DNA from: Cysteiniphilum litorale | GTDB lineage: Bacteria; Pseudomonadota; Gammaproteobacteria; Francisellales; Francisellaceae | Direction: 5' to 3' | Assembly: GCF_003428165.1 (NCBI RefSeq) | Contig: NZ_QLIQ01000003.1 | Span: 57,042-121,041 of the forward strand | DNA: 64,000 bases | Shown here: in pieces, positions 1 to 9,706 of the stretch | Layout: the number at the start of each line of letters is the position of its first letter | Position numbering within the stretch: position 1 is the stretch's first letter | Notes under the pieces: generated by a model | What the model was told of the DNA's origin: nothing | The model's input: only the letters and a program-made list of their open reading frames with translations | The model's database searches: none | Translations under genes and position numbers: made by a program

Positions 1-682
1 TATGTGACGCTTGTTTTGCATCAATAATCGCATCAGCAAATTTACTTAAGTAAAAACGAATTGCTTTAACTGCATCATCATTACCAGGGATAACATAATC
101 GATATCATCAGGACTTGAGTTACTATCAACAACCGCAACAACAGGAATACCTAAGCGCTTAGCTTCTTCAATCGCAATATGCTCTTCTTTACTGTCGATA
201 ATGACTAAAACATCTGGCAAACCACCCATTTCTTTGATGCCGCCTAGCGCTTTTTCTAGCTTCTCGATTTCACGTGAGTTTTGTAACGCTTCTTTCTTTG
301 TCATACGCTCAAACGTACCGTCTTCTTGCATTTTTTCAAGATCACGTAAACGCTTGATTGATTGACGAATTGTTTTATAGTTCGTCAACATACCACCTAA
401 CCAACGGTGATTAACATATGGCATACCACAACGTGATGCTTCTTCAGCAATCACTTCTTGTGCTTGACGCTTAGTACCAACGAATAAAATCTTGCCGTTT
501 TTAGACGCTGCTTTACCAACGAAATTAACAGCATCTTGAAACAAAGGCACTGTCTTTTCTAAGTTGATAATGTGAATACCGTGATTAATACCAAAAATGA
601 ATTCGCTCATTTTTGGGTTCCAGAATCTCTTTTGGTGACCGTAGTGAACACCAGCTTGTAACATTTCTTTCATTAAAGACAT
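1..682 (-). CDS. rpsB: 30S ribosomal protein S2 (C-terminus cut by window edge)
   Basis: The minus strand is open from an ATG at 682 to the window edge, giving 227 residues of an S2 protein that is normally about 240 long, so roughly the last dozen residues are missing. The N-terminus [17 protein letters not shown] and the internal LFVGTKRQA are typical of S2, which binds the 30S head-body junction and is needed for bS1 and initiation. A GGAGAAAA Shine-Dalgarno lies just upstream. tsf would be expected next, outside the window. Identification is secure from sequence. Confidence 0.97.
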   Translation of the reverse strand, partial: MSLMKEMLQAGVHYGHQKRFWNPKMSEFIFGINHGIHIINLEKTVPLFQDAVNFVGKAASKNGKILFVGTKRQAQEVIAEEASRCGMPYVNHRWLGGMLTNYKTIRQSIKRLRDLEKMQEDGTFERMTKKEALQNSREIEKLEKALGGIKEMGGLPDVLVIIDSKEEHIAIEEAKRLGIPVVAVVDSNSSPDDIDYVIPGNDDAVKAIRFYLSKFADAIIDAKQASH

Positions 683-858
683 ATTTTTCTCCAATTAATG
701 GGTTATTCCGCCATTACTCCCACTTTTAAACCCTTTTAAAAGGCACCCTAAAAGCGTGTCGAGCAACGTGTGGTTTCTTATTGTTTTACATAAGCATTAA
801 GCCAAAACTAAAAGCAAAAGTGATTGCAAACAGATATTACTGACAAAATGCGAGGCGG

Positions 859-888
859 ATTCTAGCACAAATCAATGATCTCTGCCAG
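859..888 (-). promoter_or_regulatory. Probable rpsB promoter with a 170-nt leader
   Basis: On the minus strand, CTGGCA (883-888) and TAGAAT (859-864) are separated by 18 nt and followed by a GC-rich discriminator, as in strong stable-RNA and ribosomal promoters. The implied transcript has a leader of about 170 nt before rpsB. In gammaproteobacteria the S2 protein represses its own mRNA through a leader structure; such a motif here is inference, since I did not fold the leader. Confidence 0.6.
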
Positions 889-918
889 ATAAAAACTTAA
901 GCATTGCCAAAAATAAAA

Positions 919-937
919 AATGATATATTATATCGTT
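919..937. promoter_or_regulatory. Candidate Zur box upstream of the znu operon
   Basis: The 19-bp AATGATATATTATATCGTT is a palindrome of two 9-bp arms around a central base with one mismatched pair. It agrees with the enterobacterial Zur consensus core (ATG-TATA-n-TATA-CAT) at most positions. It sits about 50 bp before the znuA-like start and the operon itself encodes a Fur-family regulator, so autoregulation is plausible. Confidence 0.6.
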
Positions 938-988
938 TTGCAGGATAACATTAATACTGACACACTGATCATCTTAAGGAACTATTGT

Positions 989-2008
989 ATGTCTACCCTC
1001 TACAGAAATAGCAAAAAAATCATATTAATTGCGACAGGATTTCTTACACTTATCAGCAGCTCACACGCTGATATCAAAGTCGTGGCTGCTGAAAACTTCT
1101 ATGCCAATGTCGCAAGCTTAATTGGCGGTGACTATGTAAAAACCAACAGCATCATCAACAATCCTGATGCCGATCCGCATTTATTTACCACCTCTGCCAG
1201 TACGGCTGTCGCTATAAATGATGCGCAAGTCATTATTTACAACGGTGCCGACTATGATCCTTGGATGAAGCAGTTATTAAACGCACAATCAAGCAATAAC
1301 AAAGTGGCTATTATTGATGTGGCAACTTTAATGAATGCCAAAAGTGGTGACAATCCACACCTATGGTACAACCCGGATACCTTCCCAACACTTGCTAAAA
1401 AGCTTACTGAAGTCTTTAGCCAAATCGAACCCGAGCACAAGAAAACCTTTGACTTAAACTATCAAACCTTTGATAAACGCTATCAAACTGTTTACAGCCA
1501 AATCAATGATATCAAATCACGCTTTGCCGGCACCAAGGTAACTGCCACAGAGCCCGTCTTTGGCTATATGGCAGACGCACTAGGACTAACCATGCTTGGA
1601 CAAAAATTCCAATGGACAGTAATGAACGACGCTGAAGCTTCACCAAAAATGCTCGCTGACTATCAAAACCTATTTAAAAAGCGCACCGTCAAAGTACTTT
1701 TTTATAACCAGCAAGTACATGACAATGTCACTGAGAACATTCTAAATCTCGCCAAAGACAATAATATTCCTTACGTTGGCGTTAGTGAAACCATGCCGCA
1801 AAATGATAATGTGATCACTTGGCTTAAAGCCAATCTTAGTGATACACAAAAAGCATTGGAGCAAGCAACTGCCACAGAACATAACAACAGCAAAACACCT
1901 ACTGTGAAAGCAATGCCTCAAGTAAGTAGAGATACAACAAAGGCAAGCGCCAAAGAAGCTAAAGAAACAGTTAAAGAAGACAACCCTTTGACAAATCTTC
2001 AGCAATAA
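989..2008 (+). CDS. znuA: Periplasmic metal-binding protein of a Zn/Mn ABC transporter (ZnuA-like)
   Basis: Cluster A-I (ZnuA/TroA/PsaA) solute-binding protein of 339 residues. The ATG at 989 is preferred over an upstream in-frame ATG at 920 because it has AAGGA 8 nt upstream and opens directly into a signal peptide ending near SSSHA. Metal-ligand contexts DADPHLF and GDNPHLW supply two His. The third ligand position reads EPVFGYM, so Glu replaces the third His of classical ZnuA; this resembles Mn-type proteins such as PsaA. A Lys/Thr-rich tail of about 40 residues follows the lobe and lacks the His-rich loop of many ZnuA proteins. First gene of an operon with znuC, znuB and zur. Context argues for zinc, ligands leave manganese possible. 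Confidence 0.85.
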   Translation: MSTLYRNSKKIILIATGFLTLISSSHADIKVVAAENFYANVASLIGGDYVKTNSIINNPDADPHLFTTSASTAVAINDAQVIIYNGADYDPWMKQLLNAQSSNNKVAIIDVATLMNAKSGDNPHLWYNPDTFPTLAKKLTEVFSQIEPEHKKTFDLNYQTFDKRYQTVYSQINDIKSRFAGTKVTATEPVFGYMADALGLTMLGQKFQWTVMNDAEASPKMLADYQNLFKKRTVKVLFYNQQVHDNVTENILNLAKDNNIPYVGVSETMPQNDNVITWLKANLSDTQKALEQATATEHNNSKTPTVKAMPQVSRDTTKASAKEAKETVKEDNPLTNLQQ

Positions 2009-2009
2009 T

Positions 2010-2720
2010 ATGCGTGACACAATCATCATCCAATGCAGTGATCTTGTTATTGGTCACTCAGCTCAAGCGCCTTTATGCAAGCCTTTCAATCTAACGATTT
2101 ATCAAAACCAATGGTTAGGTATCGTTGGTGAGAATGGTACAGGCAAATCCACTTTCCTTAAAACCATTCTAGGTTTTGAATCACCTATTGCCGGTAGCCT
2201 AACACTTTTCTCGCAGGCAATAGGCAAAAATAATCAATTGATTAGCTATATCCCACAAGAGCGTGAGCTTAACCTTAACCCAAATATTTCAGCTTTAACG
2301 TTAATCAAGTCTAGTTTTAATGCTAACAGACTTGGATTACCTGCTTTTGGTAAAGGGGTTAAGCAAAAAGCACATGATATTTTAGAACTTGTTGGTGCTC
2401 TACACTATGCGAAGAAGCCCTTTGAAACCCTTTCAGGTGGGCAAAAAAAACGCATTTATCTTGCGCAAGCCTTAATTAATAATCCTAAATTATTACTACT
2501 TGATGAGCCTCTATCTGATCTTGATCCTCAAGCCAAGCAAGACTTTATCCAAGCACTTAAAACCATTCACGCCCAACAAAACATAACCCTTTTGATCATC
2601 TCACATGATATGCATGAGATTGCGCATGAGTTGGATAACTTTATTCACTTCAAAAACCAACACGTGCATCTTTGCCAAAAACTGCCATGCTTAAAGGAGG
2701 ATCGCAGTGTTATCTTATAG
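2010..2720 (+). CDS. znuC: Zinc/manganese ABC transporter ATPase
   Basis: Cytoplasmic ATPase of 236 residues that powers the ZnuB channel. It shows Walker A GENGTGKST at residues 40-48, the ABC signature LSGGQ at 141-145 and Walker B LLLLDEP at 161-167. The start codon lies one base after the znuA stop, so translation is probably coupled. The C-terminus ends in a Cys/His-containing stretch (HVHLCQKLPC), a feature seen in some metal-transport ATPases. Family is certain; metal specificity follows from context. Confidence 0.92.
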   Translation: MRDTIIIQCSDLVIGHSAQAPLCKPFNLTIYQNQWLGIVGENGTGKSTFLKTILGFESPIAGSLTLFSQAIGKNNQLISYIPQERELNLNPNISALTLIKSSFNANRLGLPAFGKGVKQKAHDILELVGALHYAKKPFETLSGGQKKRIYLAQALINNPKLLLLDEPLSDLDPQAKQDFIQALKTIHAQQNITLLIISHDMHEIAHELDNFIHFKNQHVHLCQKLPCLKEDRSVIL

Positions 2721-3501
2721 CTTTATGCAAAACGCTTTTATCGCGGGCACCTTAATTGCCATCATCTGTGGTATCGTGAGCTTCTTTGTTGTACTACGCA
2801 AAGCTGCCTTTGCCGCACATGGTTTGGGGCACATTAGTCTCACCGGTGCTGCAGGCGCTGTATTAATTGGCATCTCAGCGATGAACGGACAATTGATTGC
2901 TAACATTATTGCCGCAAGCATCATGGGTGCTATGGGTGATAAGATCAAAAAAAATGATCTTGCTGTTGGTATTGTACTCACCTTCTTCTTAGGTCTTGGT
3001 GCTTATTTCCTGTATCTCTATCAAACCGGTTACTCAGGCTCGATTATGTCGATCTTGTTTGGCAATATCTTAACGGTGTCAATGGAGCAAATCATCACAC
3101 TGATCATCATGGCGCTTATTATTATTGCCATATTACTCTTTATCTCAAGAGCACTATTTTTCACCTCGATTGACCCCCTTCTGGCGCGCGCTAAAAACAT
3201 CCCTAATAAACTTCTTTCTGTTATCTTCTTTATCATTCTGGCATTAACCGTAACCATGGCATGCCAAATTGTTGGGGTGCTATTGGTGTTTGCATTACTC
3301 ATAGGTCCTGCTGCTTGTGCATTTCAATGGAGTGATGGTTTTTATCAGGGCATGCTGCTGAGCATTATTATTTCTCTTGGCAGTGTTTGGGGTGCGCTTT
3401 GTCTTGCATTTTATGCCAACTTACCGGCAAGCTTCTGTATTACCATGATTATTTGCGCAGTTTATGCCATTGGTCTTATCAAACAGTTAATGGTGAGATA
3501 A
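2707..3501 (+). CDS. znuB: Zinc/manganese ABC transporter permease
   Basis: ABC-3 family inner-membrane permease of 264 residues, strongly hydrophobic throughout with about eight predicted membrane segments. It starts at a GTG with an ideal AAAGGAGG site six bases upstream; this places the start inside the last 14 bases of znuC, so the two subunits are translationally coupled. The sequence AHGLGHISLTGAA near the N-terminus is typical of the family. It forms the membrane channel of the importer with the flanking genes. Confidence 0.93.
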   Translation: MLSYSFMQNAFIAGTLIAIICGIVSFFVVLRKAAFAAHGLGHISLTGAAGAVLIGISAMNGQLIANIIAASIMGAMGDKIKKNDLAVGIVLTFFLGLGAYFLYLYQTGYSGSIMSILFGNILTVSMEQIITLIIMALIIIAILLFISRALFFTSIDPLLARAKNIPNKLLSVIFFIILALTVTMACQIVGVLLVFALLIGPAACAFQWSDGFYQGMLLSIIISLGSVWGALCLAFYANLPASFCITMIICAVYAIGLIKQLMVR

Positions 3502-3503
3502 TC

Positions 3504-3983
3504 ATGAGCTCAAGCAAAAACTCTTTAGCGACAATCGAAAGTTTCTGCCTAAAGCATAATATTAAGCTTACGCGCTTACGCAAAGAAGTGCTTACTCTTT
3601 TTATTGAGCAGGCATCACCGATTAGCGCCTATGAACTACTTGATCTCATAAACAAAGCACAGACAATTGAAAAAACGGCGACAGAAGAAAAAGCGAGCAA
3701 GCACTATAACATTATGTCGATTTATCGCGTCTTGGACTTCCTGCAACAATCGGCACTCATCCATAAACTGCATACCAGTAATCGCTACAGTTTATGCTGT
3801 CATCCTGAGAAAAAAATGTGCCAGCTTTTGATTTGCACTACGTGCGGTCAGAAAACTGAGCTCCATCATGAGTTACTTGATAAAACTTTAGAAGAATTGA
3901 CACAAAAAAGCGGCTTTCAGATTGCCGCTCATACCATTGAGATAACAGGCTTATGCCGTAACTGCGTGAGCACCCTTAGCTAG
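3504..3983 (+). CDS. zur: Fur-family zinc uptake regulator
   Basis: A 159-residue Fur-family repressor with an N-terminal winged helix (KLTRLRKEVLTLF, MSIYRVLDFL) and C-terminal structural zinc ligands CTTC (111-114) and CRNC (151-154). A charged insertion (about residues 53-66) lengthens the wing. The start codon is two bases after the znuB stop, making it the last gene of the operon it probably controls through the palindrome at 919-937. Its 3' end overlaps the convergent ald gene by 33 bp. Zur rather than Fur or Mur is inferred from gene context. Confidence 0.88.
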   Translation: MSSSKNSLATIESFCLKHNIKLTRLRKEVLTLFIEQASPISAYELLDLINKAQTIEKTATEEKASKHYNIMSIYRVLDFLQQSALIHKLHTSNRYSLCCHPEKKMCQLLICTTCGQKTELHHELLDKTLEELTQKSGFQIAAHTIEITGLCRNCVSTLS

Positions 3984-5090
3984 CGCTTCTTTTGGCGCAA
4001 CATATGAGATGTTAAGCGCTTCAGCCACTGGTAGTGAAGTAAGCATACCATTATGTACACTTAGTCCATTCTCAAGATGAATATTATCAGTAACTGCTTT
4101 TTGATAGCCTTTATTTGCTAGCTCTAAAGCGAAGGTTAATGTCGCATTATTTAATGCCACGGTTGAGGTTCTCGCAACCGCTCCTGGCATATTTGCGACA
4201 CAATAATGCACCACACCATCAACGACATATGTTGGATCTTGATGTGTCGTTGGCTTAGAGGTTTCAAAGCATCCTCCCTGATCAATCGCGACATCAACAA
4301 CAACTGAGCCTTTTTTCATCGACTTAATCATCTCTTTAGTCACAAGCTTAGGTGCCGCAGCCCCTGGCACGAGCACCGCACCGATGACTAAATCAGCTTC
4401 CTGTACATATTTTTGCAAATTATCTTTAGTTGCATAAATACAGTTTAGCTTAGGTCCAAAATAATCATCTAGTTCACGCAAACGATCTAAAGACTTATCA
4501 AGTACCGTGACATGCGCCTCCATACCAATCGCCATACGAATCGCATTTAAACCAACAACCCCGCCGCCAATAACAACAACATTTGCTGCAGGAACACCTG
4601 GCACACCACCAAGTAATAATCCACTACCGCCTTGCGCTTTCTCTAGGCAATGCGCACCAGCTTGCACTGATAGACGACCTGCCACCTCACTCATCGGTGT
4701 CAACAATGGCAAACGCCCATTTCTATCGGTTACCATCTCATAAGCAATCGCTGTACACTTAGACTCTAAAAGTAGCTGAGTTTGTAATGGGTCTGGTGCC
4801 AAATGCAAATAAGTAAATAGCAACTGCCCTTGGCGCAACATCTTGCACTCATTTGGTTGTGGCTCTTTGACTTTAATAATCATATCCGCTTTAGAAAAAA
4901 TCTCTGCGGGTGTTTGAATAATTTTTGCACCTGCTTCAACATAATCTTCATTGGTAAAACCAATCGCTTCCCCTGCGTGATGTTCAACAAGCACTGTATG
5001 CCCATGATGGACAAATTCAGCAACATTACCTGGTGTTAGACCAACACGGTATTCATGATTTTTAATCTCTTTAGGGATTCCGACGATCAT
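3951..5090 (-). CDS. ald: Alanine dehydrogenase
   Basis: NAD-dependent L-alanine dehydrogenase of 379 residues, full family length, catalysing the reversible oxidative deamination of alanine to pyruvate and ammonia. The N-terminal [20 protein letters not shown] and the Rossmann loop [12 protein letters not shown] are diagnostic of the Ald/PNT family. It is monocistronic, converging on zur with a 33-bp overlap. Four copies of a 9-bp CAGTTTTTT unit lie 50-90 bp upstream of its start. Confidence 0.95.
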   Translation of the reverse strand: MIVGIPKEIKNHEYRVGLTPGNVAEFVHHGHTVLVEHHAGEAIGFTNEDYVEAGAKIIQTPAEIFSKADMIIKVKEPQPNECKMLRQGQLLFTYLHLAPDPLQTQLLLESKCTAIAYEMVTDRNGRLPLLTPMSEVAGRLSVQAGAHCLEKAQGGSGLLLGGVPGVPAANVVVIGGGVVGLNAIRMAIGMEAHVTVLDKSLDRLRELDDYFGPKLNCIYATKDNLQKYVQEADLVIGAVLVPGAAAPKLVTKEMIKSMKKGSVVVDVAIDQGGCFETSKPTTHQDPTYVVDGVVHYCVANMPGAVARTSTVALNNATLTFALELANKGYQKAVTDNIHLENGLSVHNGMLTSLPVAEALNISYVAPKEALAKGAHAVTA

Positions 5091-5141
5091 TGGCTATTTC
5101 CTCCACGATTATTTTTTAGTTTTGCTCGTTTTTAATCTTTT

Positions 5142-5178
5142 CAGTTTTTTCAGTTTTTTCAGTTTTTTTCAGTTTTTA
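5142..5178. repeat. Short tandem repeat (about 9 bp x 4) upstream of ald
   Basis: Units CAGTTTTTT, CAGTTTTTT, CAGTTTTTTT and CAGTTTTTA follow each other without a gap in the region expected to hold the ald promoter. Changes in copy number would alter promoter spacing. Confidence 0.8.
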
Positions 5179-5295
5179 GTTTTGCAGCCGCTTTTACAGC
5201 ATCTAAAAATAATTCAGGCGAAATATAACAAGCGAGGCAGCAAAAACCAAACATTAACTAGCAATTTTGAATAAATTTTACAGCAAACTGAATAA

Positions 5296-6984
5296 TCACG
5301 CTTTTTTGAGTTTATCTGCAGGCACACCCATCACTCTTAAAATATGCTCGGTAATTTGCGCAAAAATTGGCGCTGCTGCCGAGCCTCCACCATACGCTTC
5401 CCCTTTCGGGTCATCAATCACCACCACAGTAACAATGCGTGGATTCGATGATGGTGCAATACCGACAAATGTTGCCATATAACTATCGGATGCATAGCCT
5501 CCTGCTATTGCTTTACGCACCGTGCCCGTTTTGCCAGCCACATGATAGCGTGGCACGCGCGCTTTAGAAGCCGTCCCACCCAGCCCTTCAACCACAGAAG
5601 TTAACATATCAACCACTTTTTCGGCAATCTCACTATTAATAATCTGAAAAGCTTCAACATCTTCTTTTTTATTACGTTTTAACAAAGTTGGTGGAATTAA
5701 CTTACCACCATTAGCAATGGCGCTATAAGCTGTCGCAATCTGTAAAGCTGTCGCATTCATACCATAGCCAAATGATAAGGTTGCCAATGGAAATTCACCC
5801 CACTTGCGCGGACTAGGCACATAGCCTGAGCGCTCACCAGGAAAGCCAATTTTAGTGACTTGTCCAAAACCAAATTTGCGCAAGGTATCACCCAAGGCAT
5901 TAGCATCAATTGACAAGATAATACGCGAAATACCTACGTTTGATGATTTCATTAAGATGTGACGCAAATCCATCTCGCCATAATTACGAAAATCCCTGAC
6001 CGTGCGCCCATTAAGCTTGTAAAATCCAGGCGAGGTATCCACGATCGTATCAACATCGTATTGCCCTGATTCCATCCCAGCAATAGCGGCAAATGGTTTA
6101 ATCACAGATCCAGGCTCATAGACATCTGTTAATACGCGATTGCGACGTTTCTCAGGTGTCGCATCTTGCATATTATTAGGATTATATGAAGGGTAGTTAA
6201 CCATTGCTAAAACTTCACCAGTTTTAACATCCATCACTATTGCAGATCCGGCTTCCGCATGATTATTGATAACACCCTCTTTTATATACTTATAAGCGAT
6301 ATACTGCAGCTTGCGATCAATACTTAAACTAATATCAGCCCCATGTTTGACTTCAGTATCATCATCGTTTTTACGTGCAACACCACCTTTCAAATCTTTA
6401 TGAATTGAACGGGTGCCGTCTTTACCCGTGAGATATTTATTGTATTCCAGCTCAATGCCTTCTTGCCCTTGATCATCGATATTAGTAAATCCAACGACAT
6501 GCGCCATCACCTCAGTATCAGGATAAAAACGCTTGAATTCGCGCTCGATTTTAACCCCTTTCACATCCAATGTTTTGATTTTCTGCGCGATAAATGGTGA
6601 GACCTGACGTTTAAGATAAACAAAACCATGGCGCCCTTCACGCGCTTTAATGCGCGCAATGATTGCATCTTGTTGCGCTTTATCCAATTCCAACAGATTA
6701 AGAATTTTACGCAACCCCGGATCATCACTTGTAATATAAAACGGATTGACCCAAATCGAATCTACAGGTGTACTAATCGCCAGCGGTTTACCATTGCGAT
6801 CGCTGATCATGCCGCGATAAGCAGTTGTTGTTAAGGTACGCTCCGAGCGATTATCGCCTTCTTTTTTAAGCTTGGCATATTCTACCGTTTGCATATGGGT
6901 GAGCTTATAAACAAGCAACCCCAACACACACACGATCACCAACAAAATAAAATAGTAGCGCCAACTTAGTTTGATCTTACGCAT
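5296..6984 (-). CDS. ftsI: Peptidoglycan D,D-transpeptidase FtsI (PBP3)
   Basis: Division-specific class B penicillin-binding protein of 562 residues that cross-links septal peptidoglycan. A single N-terminal membrane anchor (residues 9-27) is followed by the pedestal domain and a transpeptidase domain with SVIK (Ser293, Lys296), SSN (347-349) and KTGT (485-488). It overlaps ftsL by 8 bp in the rsmH-ftsL-ftsI operon. The run ends here: murE and the rest of the dcw cluster do not follow, so the cluster is split in this genome. Confidence 0.97.
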   Translation of the reverse strand: MRKIKLSWRYYFILLVIVCVLGLLVYKLTHMQTVEYAKLKKEGDNRSERTLTTTAYRGMISDRNGKPLAISTPVDSIWVNPFYITSDDPGLRKILNLLELDKAQQDAIIARIKAREGRHGFVYLKRQVSPFIAQKIKTLDVKGVKIEREFKRFYPDTEVMAHVVGFTNIDDQGQEGIELEYNKYLTGKDGTRSIHKDLKGGVARKNDDDTEVKHGADISLSIDRKLQYIAYKYIKEGVINNHAEAGSAIVMDVKTGEVLAMVNYPSYNPNNMQDATPEKRRNRVLTDVYEPGSVIKPFAAIAGMESGQYDVDTIVDTSPGFYKLNGRTVRDFRNYGEMDLRHILMKSSNVGISRIILSIDANALGDTLRKFGFGQVTKIGFPGERSGYVPSPRKWGEFPLATLSFGYGMNATALQIATAYSAIANGGKLIPPTLLKRNKKEDVEAFQIINSEIAEKVVDMLTSVVEGLGGTASKARVPRYHVAGKTGTVRKAIAGGYASDSYMATFVGIAPSSNPRIVTVVVIDDPKGEAYGGGSAAAPIFAQITEHILRVMGVPADKLKKA

Positions 6985-7303
6985 TACTTTGAATCACTTT
7001 TGTTTCTTTGACACTGGGTAGGCGCATATCATTTTTCTTAGCAACTTCCTCGACATGTGAGGGCGATGCCAAGGTACTATGCTCAATCAAAATCTGCGTC
7101 CATTGATCACGTAAATCCTCTTGCTGGTACATAAGCTTCTGCTCTTTATCCAATGCCACTTTATAATGATATTTCACGATTACCACCATAAATGCCGAGA
7201 TAATAAGCGTCACACACAGCAAAAAAGCAATGAGCACTCGCGCATTAAACGTACTTTTGACAAAAGATGTAAATAGTTTGCTGCGCACTTCAGAGCGTGT
7301 CAT
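6977..7303 (-). CDS. ftsL: Cell division protein FtsL
   Basis: Short bitopic protein of 108 residues with one membrane segment (about residues 22-42) followed by a periplasmic coiled-coil stretch, the standard FtsL plan. FtsL works with FtsB and FtsQ to activate FtsWI. A longer in-frame reading extends upstream, but the ATG at 7303 fits better: it follows the rsmH stop by one base (TGATATG) and gives a family-length protein. Its end overlaps ftsI. Assignment rests on topology and position, as FtsL sequences are poorly conserved. Confidence 0.9.
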   Translation of the reverse strand: MTRSEVRSKLFTSFVKSTFNARVLIAFLLCVTLIISAFMVVIVKYHYKVALDKEQKLMYQQEDLRDQWTQILIEHSTLASPSHVEEVAKKNDMRLPSVKETKVIQSNA

Positions 7304-7304
7304 A

Positions 7305-8231
7305 TCACAACCTCTCAACAGCACGCAATATCGCACTACGTGAGCGCACGTTTTCTTCAAGCTCTTTGCTAGAAGCTTTACCTTGCTTGACGCACCACTT
7401 CGCTTTGGGCACAAACTCTTCCAAGATTGGCATACCTCGCGGCAATTTTTTATCCTCACCCTTGACCAATTTGGTCATAAACTGCTTCACAATTCTATCT
7501 TCTAATGAATGAAAGCTAATCACGGCTAAATGCCCTGATGGTTTAAGCACTTCAAAAGCGTCATTCAATGTTGTGCTTACTTCATCAAGCTCCGCATTAA
7601 CACAGATTCTAAGTGCCTGAAAACAACGTGTCGCAGGATGTTTTTTTTCCTTTTTACCAATTGTTTTCTCAATCAATGAGGCGAGCTTTAAAGTGCGATC
7701 AAGAATATCTCCTTTCGCAAGTGCCGCTTTTATCGCTTGAGCGATGCGCCAAGCATGCTTTTCCTCACCATATTCACGAAAAATATGGGCTAATTCTTCA
7801 GCATCATAATTTATCAGAATATCCTCTGCCGAAAGTCCTTTGGTTTGATCCATGCGCATATCTAGCGGACCATCTTTCATAAAGCTAAAGCCACGTTCTG
7901 CCACATCTAATTGCGGTGATGACACGCCTAAGTCCAACAGCACACCATCGACTTTGCCTGCAAATCCAAGCTCAGTTAACGCATGAGCCATGGTTGAAAA
8001 TGGGGCATGCACAAGAATCAGTTTACCACTCTCAATCTCAGCTTTAAAATGCACTTTGGCATACTCTATTGCCTCAAGATCGCGATCAAATGCAATTAAT
8101 TTACCAGTTGTTAAGCCTGCTAAAATTTGACGTGAATGTCCACCGCGACCGAATGTGCCATCAACATAGATACCATCCGCCTTAATCGCAAGTGCGGCAA
8201 TCGATTCATTAAGTAATACGGAATAGTGCAT
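7305..8231 (-). CDS. rsmH: 16S rRNA m4C1402 methyltransferase
   Basis: RsmH (MraW) of 308 residues, methylating N4 of C1402 in 16S rRNA. The N-terminal HYSVLLNESI, the SAM-binding YVDGTFGRGGHS and the VISFHSLEDRIVK signature are all present. It heads the ftsL-ftsI operon; mraZ, commonly just upstream, is absent here and lptB takes its place 14 bp away. Confidence 0.97.
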   Translation of the reverse strand: MHYSVLLNESIAALAIKADGIYVDGTFGRGGHSRQILAGLTTGKLIAFDRDLEAIEYAKVHFKAEIESGKLILVHAPFSTMAHALTELGFAGKVDGVLLDLGVSSPQLDVAERGFSFMKDGPLDMRMDQTKGLSAEDILINYDAEELAHIFREYGEEKHAWRIAQAIKAALAKGDILDRTLKLASLIEKTIGKKEKKHPATRCFQALRICVNAELDEVSTTLNDAFEVLKPSGHLAVISFHSLEDRIVKQFMTKLVKGEDKKLPRGMPILEEFVPKAKWCVKQGKASSKELEENVRSRSAILRAVERL

Positions 8232-8245
8232 TAATTTGTTTCCAT

Positions 8246-8983
8246 TTACATTCTAAATTGCTCGCCAAGATAGACTTTACGCACCTGTTCATTACTTAAA
8301 ATCTCACGTGGTTTGCCTGAGGCAATCATCTTACCGGCATTAACAATATAAGCACGCTCACAAATATCCAAGGTTTCACGCACATTGTGATCGGTAATCA
8401 ACACACCAATACCACGGTTTTTCAGGTGGGTAATAATCTTCTTAATATCAATCACTGAAATTGGATCAACACCAGCAAAGGGTTCATCTAGCAAGATAAA
8501 GCGTGGCGACATCGCCAAAGCACGTGCAATCTCAACACGACGACGCTCACCACCGGATAAACTCATCCCTAGACTATTGCGAATATGTTGGATACTAAAC
8601 TCATCTAACAATGATTCAAGTTCATCTTGGCGCTGCTCTTTGGAAAGCTCTTTTCTGGTTTCCAGAATCGCCATGATATTTTTCTCAACGCTTAACTTCC
8701 TAAAAACCGAAGCCTCTTGTGGCAAATAGCCAATACCCTGACGTGCACGCCAATGGATCGGTAACTTCGTAATATCCTGACCATCCAAAAAAACCGTACC
8801 ACGATTTGGGCGCACCAATCCGACAATCATATAAAAGGATGTTGTTTTACCCGCGCCATTTGGTCCCAAAAGCCCGACAATTTCACCAGTATTGACCTCC
8901 ATAGACACATCGACCACAACCCAACGCGAGCGATATGCTTTGCCCAAATGTGTTGCCACCAGCTTATGTTTTTGTTCTGTCAT
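8246..8983 (-). CDS. lptB: LPS export ABC transporter ATPase LptB
   Basis: ATPase of the LptB2FGC machine that extracts lipopolysaccharide from the inner membrane. The 245 residues contain GPNGAGKTT, the signature [15 protein letters not shown], the Walker [14 protein letters not shown] and the switch His in [10 protein letters not shown], all close to the LptB family pattern. It is read in the same direction as rsmH, 14 bp apart, and is probably co-transcribed. lptA and lptC, its usual partners, are not beside it. Confidence 0.95.
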   Translation of the reverse strand: MTEQKHKLVATHLGKAYRSRWVVVDVSMEVNTGEIVGLLGPNGAGKTTSFYMIVGLVRPNRGTVFLDGQDITKLPIHWRARQGIGYLPQEASVFRKLSVEKNIMAILETRKELSKEQRQDELESLLDEFSIQHIRNSLGMSLSGGERRRVEIARALAMSPRFILLDEPFAGVDPISVIDIKKIITHLKNRGIGVLITDHNVRETLDICERAYIVNAGKMIASGKPREILSNEQVRKVYLGEQFRM

Positions 8984-9217
8984 ATTACTTTCTTAACTTA
9001 TGATGATTAGGTTATATGAGCACACTTTAAAAAGAGATTATTTTAATAAGCCCACAATCTGCTAGACATCCTAATCATATAGGCTTTTATATTCAAGTTT
9101 TTTTACCGGTGTCCGATAAGAAAGCATGGTGATACAGTGATCTATCCCATTAATTTAAGACACTTTTGATTTTCGGATTTCATACTATCTTGAAAATGTC
9201 GCTCAGATCATTATGAC

Positions 9218-9706
9218 CTATGAATAATCTGTAATAAATCCACCAAAACGCCGCAAACAAAATGCGTAGATCACATCATAGATATCGAGCAAATTGGCAC
9301 ATGATTGATAAATAGCATTCAAACTTTCCACCATATCAACCACATTAAATCCATATTCATGCGCAACACTATCTCTGATTTTCCTTAATCGCAACCAATT
9401 ATCCGTCTCTAATAGCTCTAACGCCTCTAAGCGGTTTAAGATGTCAATAAATGATTTGCGCTTAACATCCTCTGCCAGAAGACTAAGTATCGTTGGGAAT
9501 AGTTTTTCCCCCATCACATCCTGTAATTTAGAAAAACGAAATAAGAATTGATCAATATGCTCAATTTCCTCATCTTGAAATTGTTCATAATTTTCTGCAT
9601 CAAAGGGAAGCCTATGTTTCATATTGTTATACGCATAATCTATCCTTTTTTTATGCTGATTACATTCATATAAAATTTTGACCAGCTTATCCTCTAAAGG
9701 TGTCAT
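9218..9706 (-). CDS. hepT: HepT-like HEPN ribonuclease toxin
   Basis: A 162-residue HEPN-domain protein. The RX4HXY catalytic motif is present as RDSVAHEY (Arg111, His116, Tyr118), as in HepT toxins, whose Tyr is modified by the partner antitoxin. The start overlaps the stop of the upstream nucleotidyltransferase gene by 4 bp (ATGA), the usual MntA-HepT arrangement. It would act as an RNase in the cytoplasm when not neutralised. The pair stands alone between lptB and mnmG. Confidence 0.85.
   Translation of the reverse strand: MTPLEDKLVKILYECNQHKKRIDYAYNNMKHRLPFDAENYEQFQDEEIEHIDQFLFRFSKLQDVMGEKLFPTILSLLAEDVKRKSFIDILNRLEALELLETDNWLRLRKIRDSVAHEYGFNVVDMVESLNAIYQSCANLLDIYDVIYAFCLRRFGGFITDYS

Noticed and set aside
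920..988. Upstream extension of the znuA-like gene from ATG 920.
   Set aside because: It would run through the Zur-like palindrome and push the signal peptide 23 residues inward; ATG 989 has a ribosome site and leads directly into the signal peptide.
7304..7459. Longer ftsL frame overlapping rsmH.
   Set aside because: The extra 52 residues are rsmH sequence in another frame; ATG 7303 gives the family length and standard spacing.
9001..9217. Gap between hepT and lptB as a small gene or RNA.
   Set aside because: No frame with ribosome site and no stable hairpin with a T run noticed.
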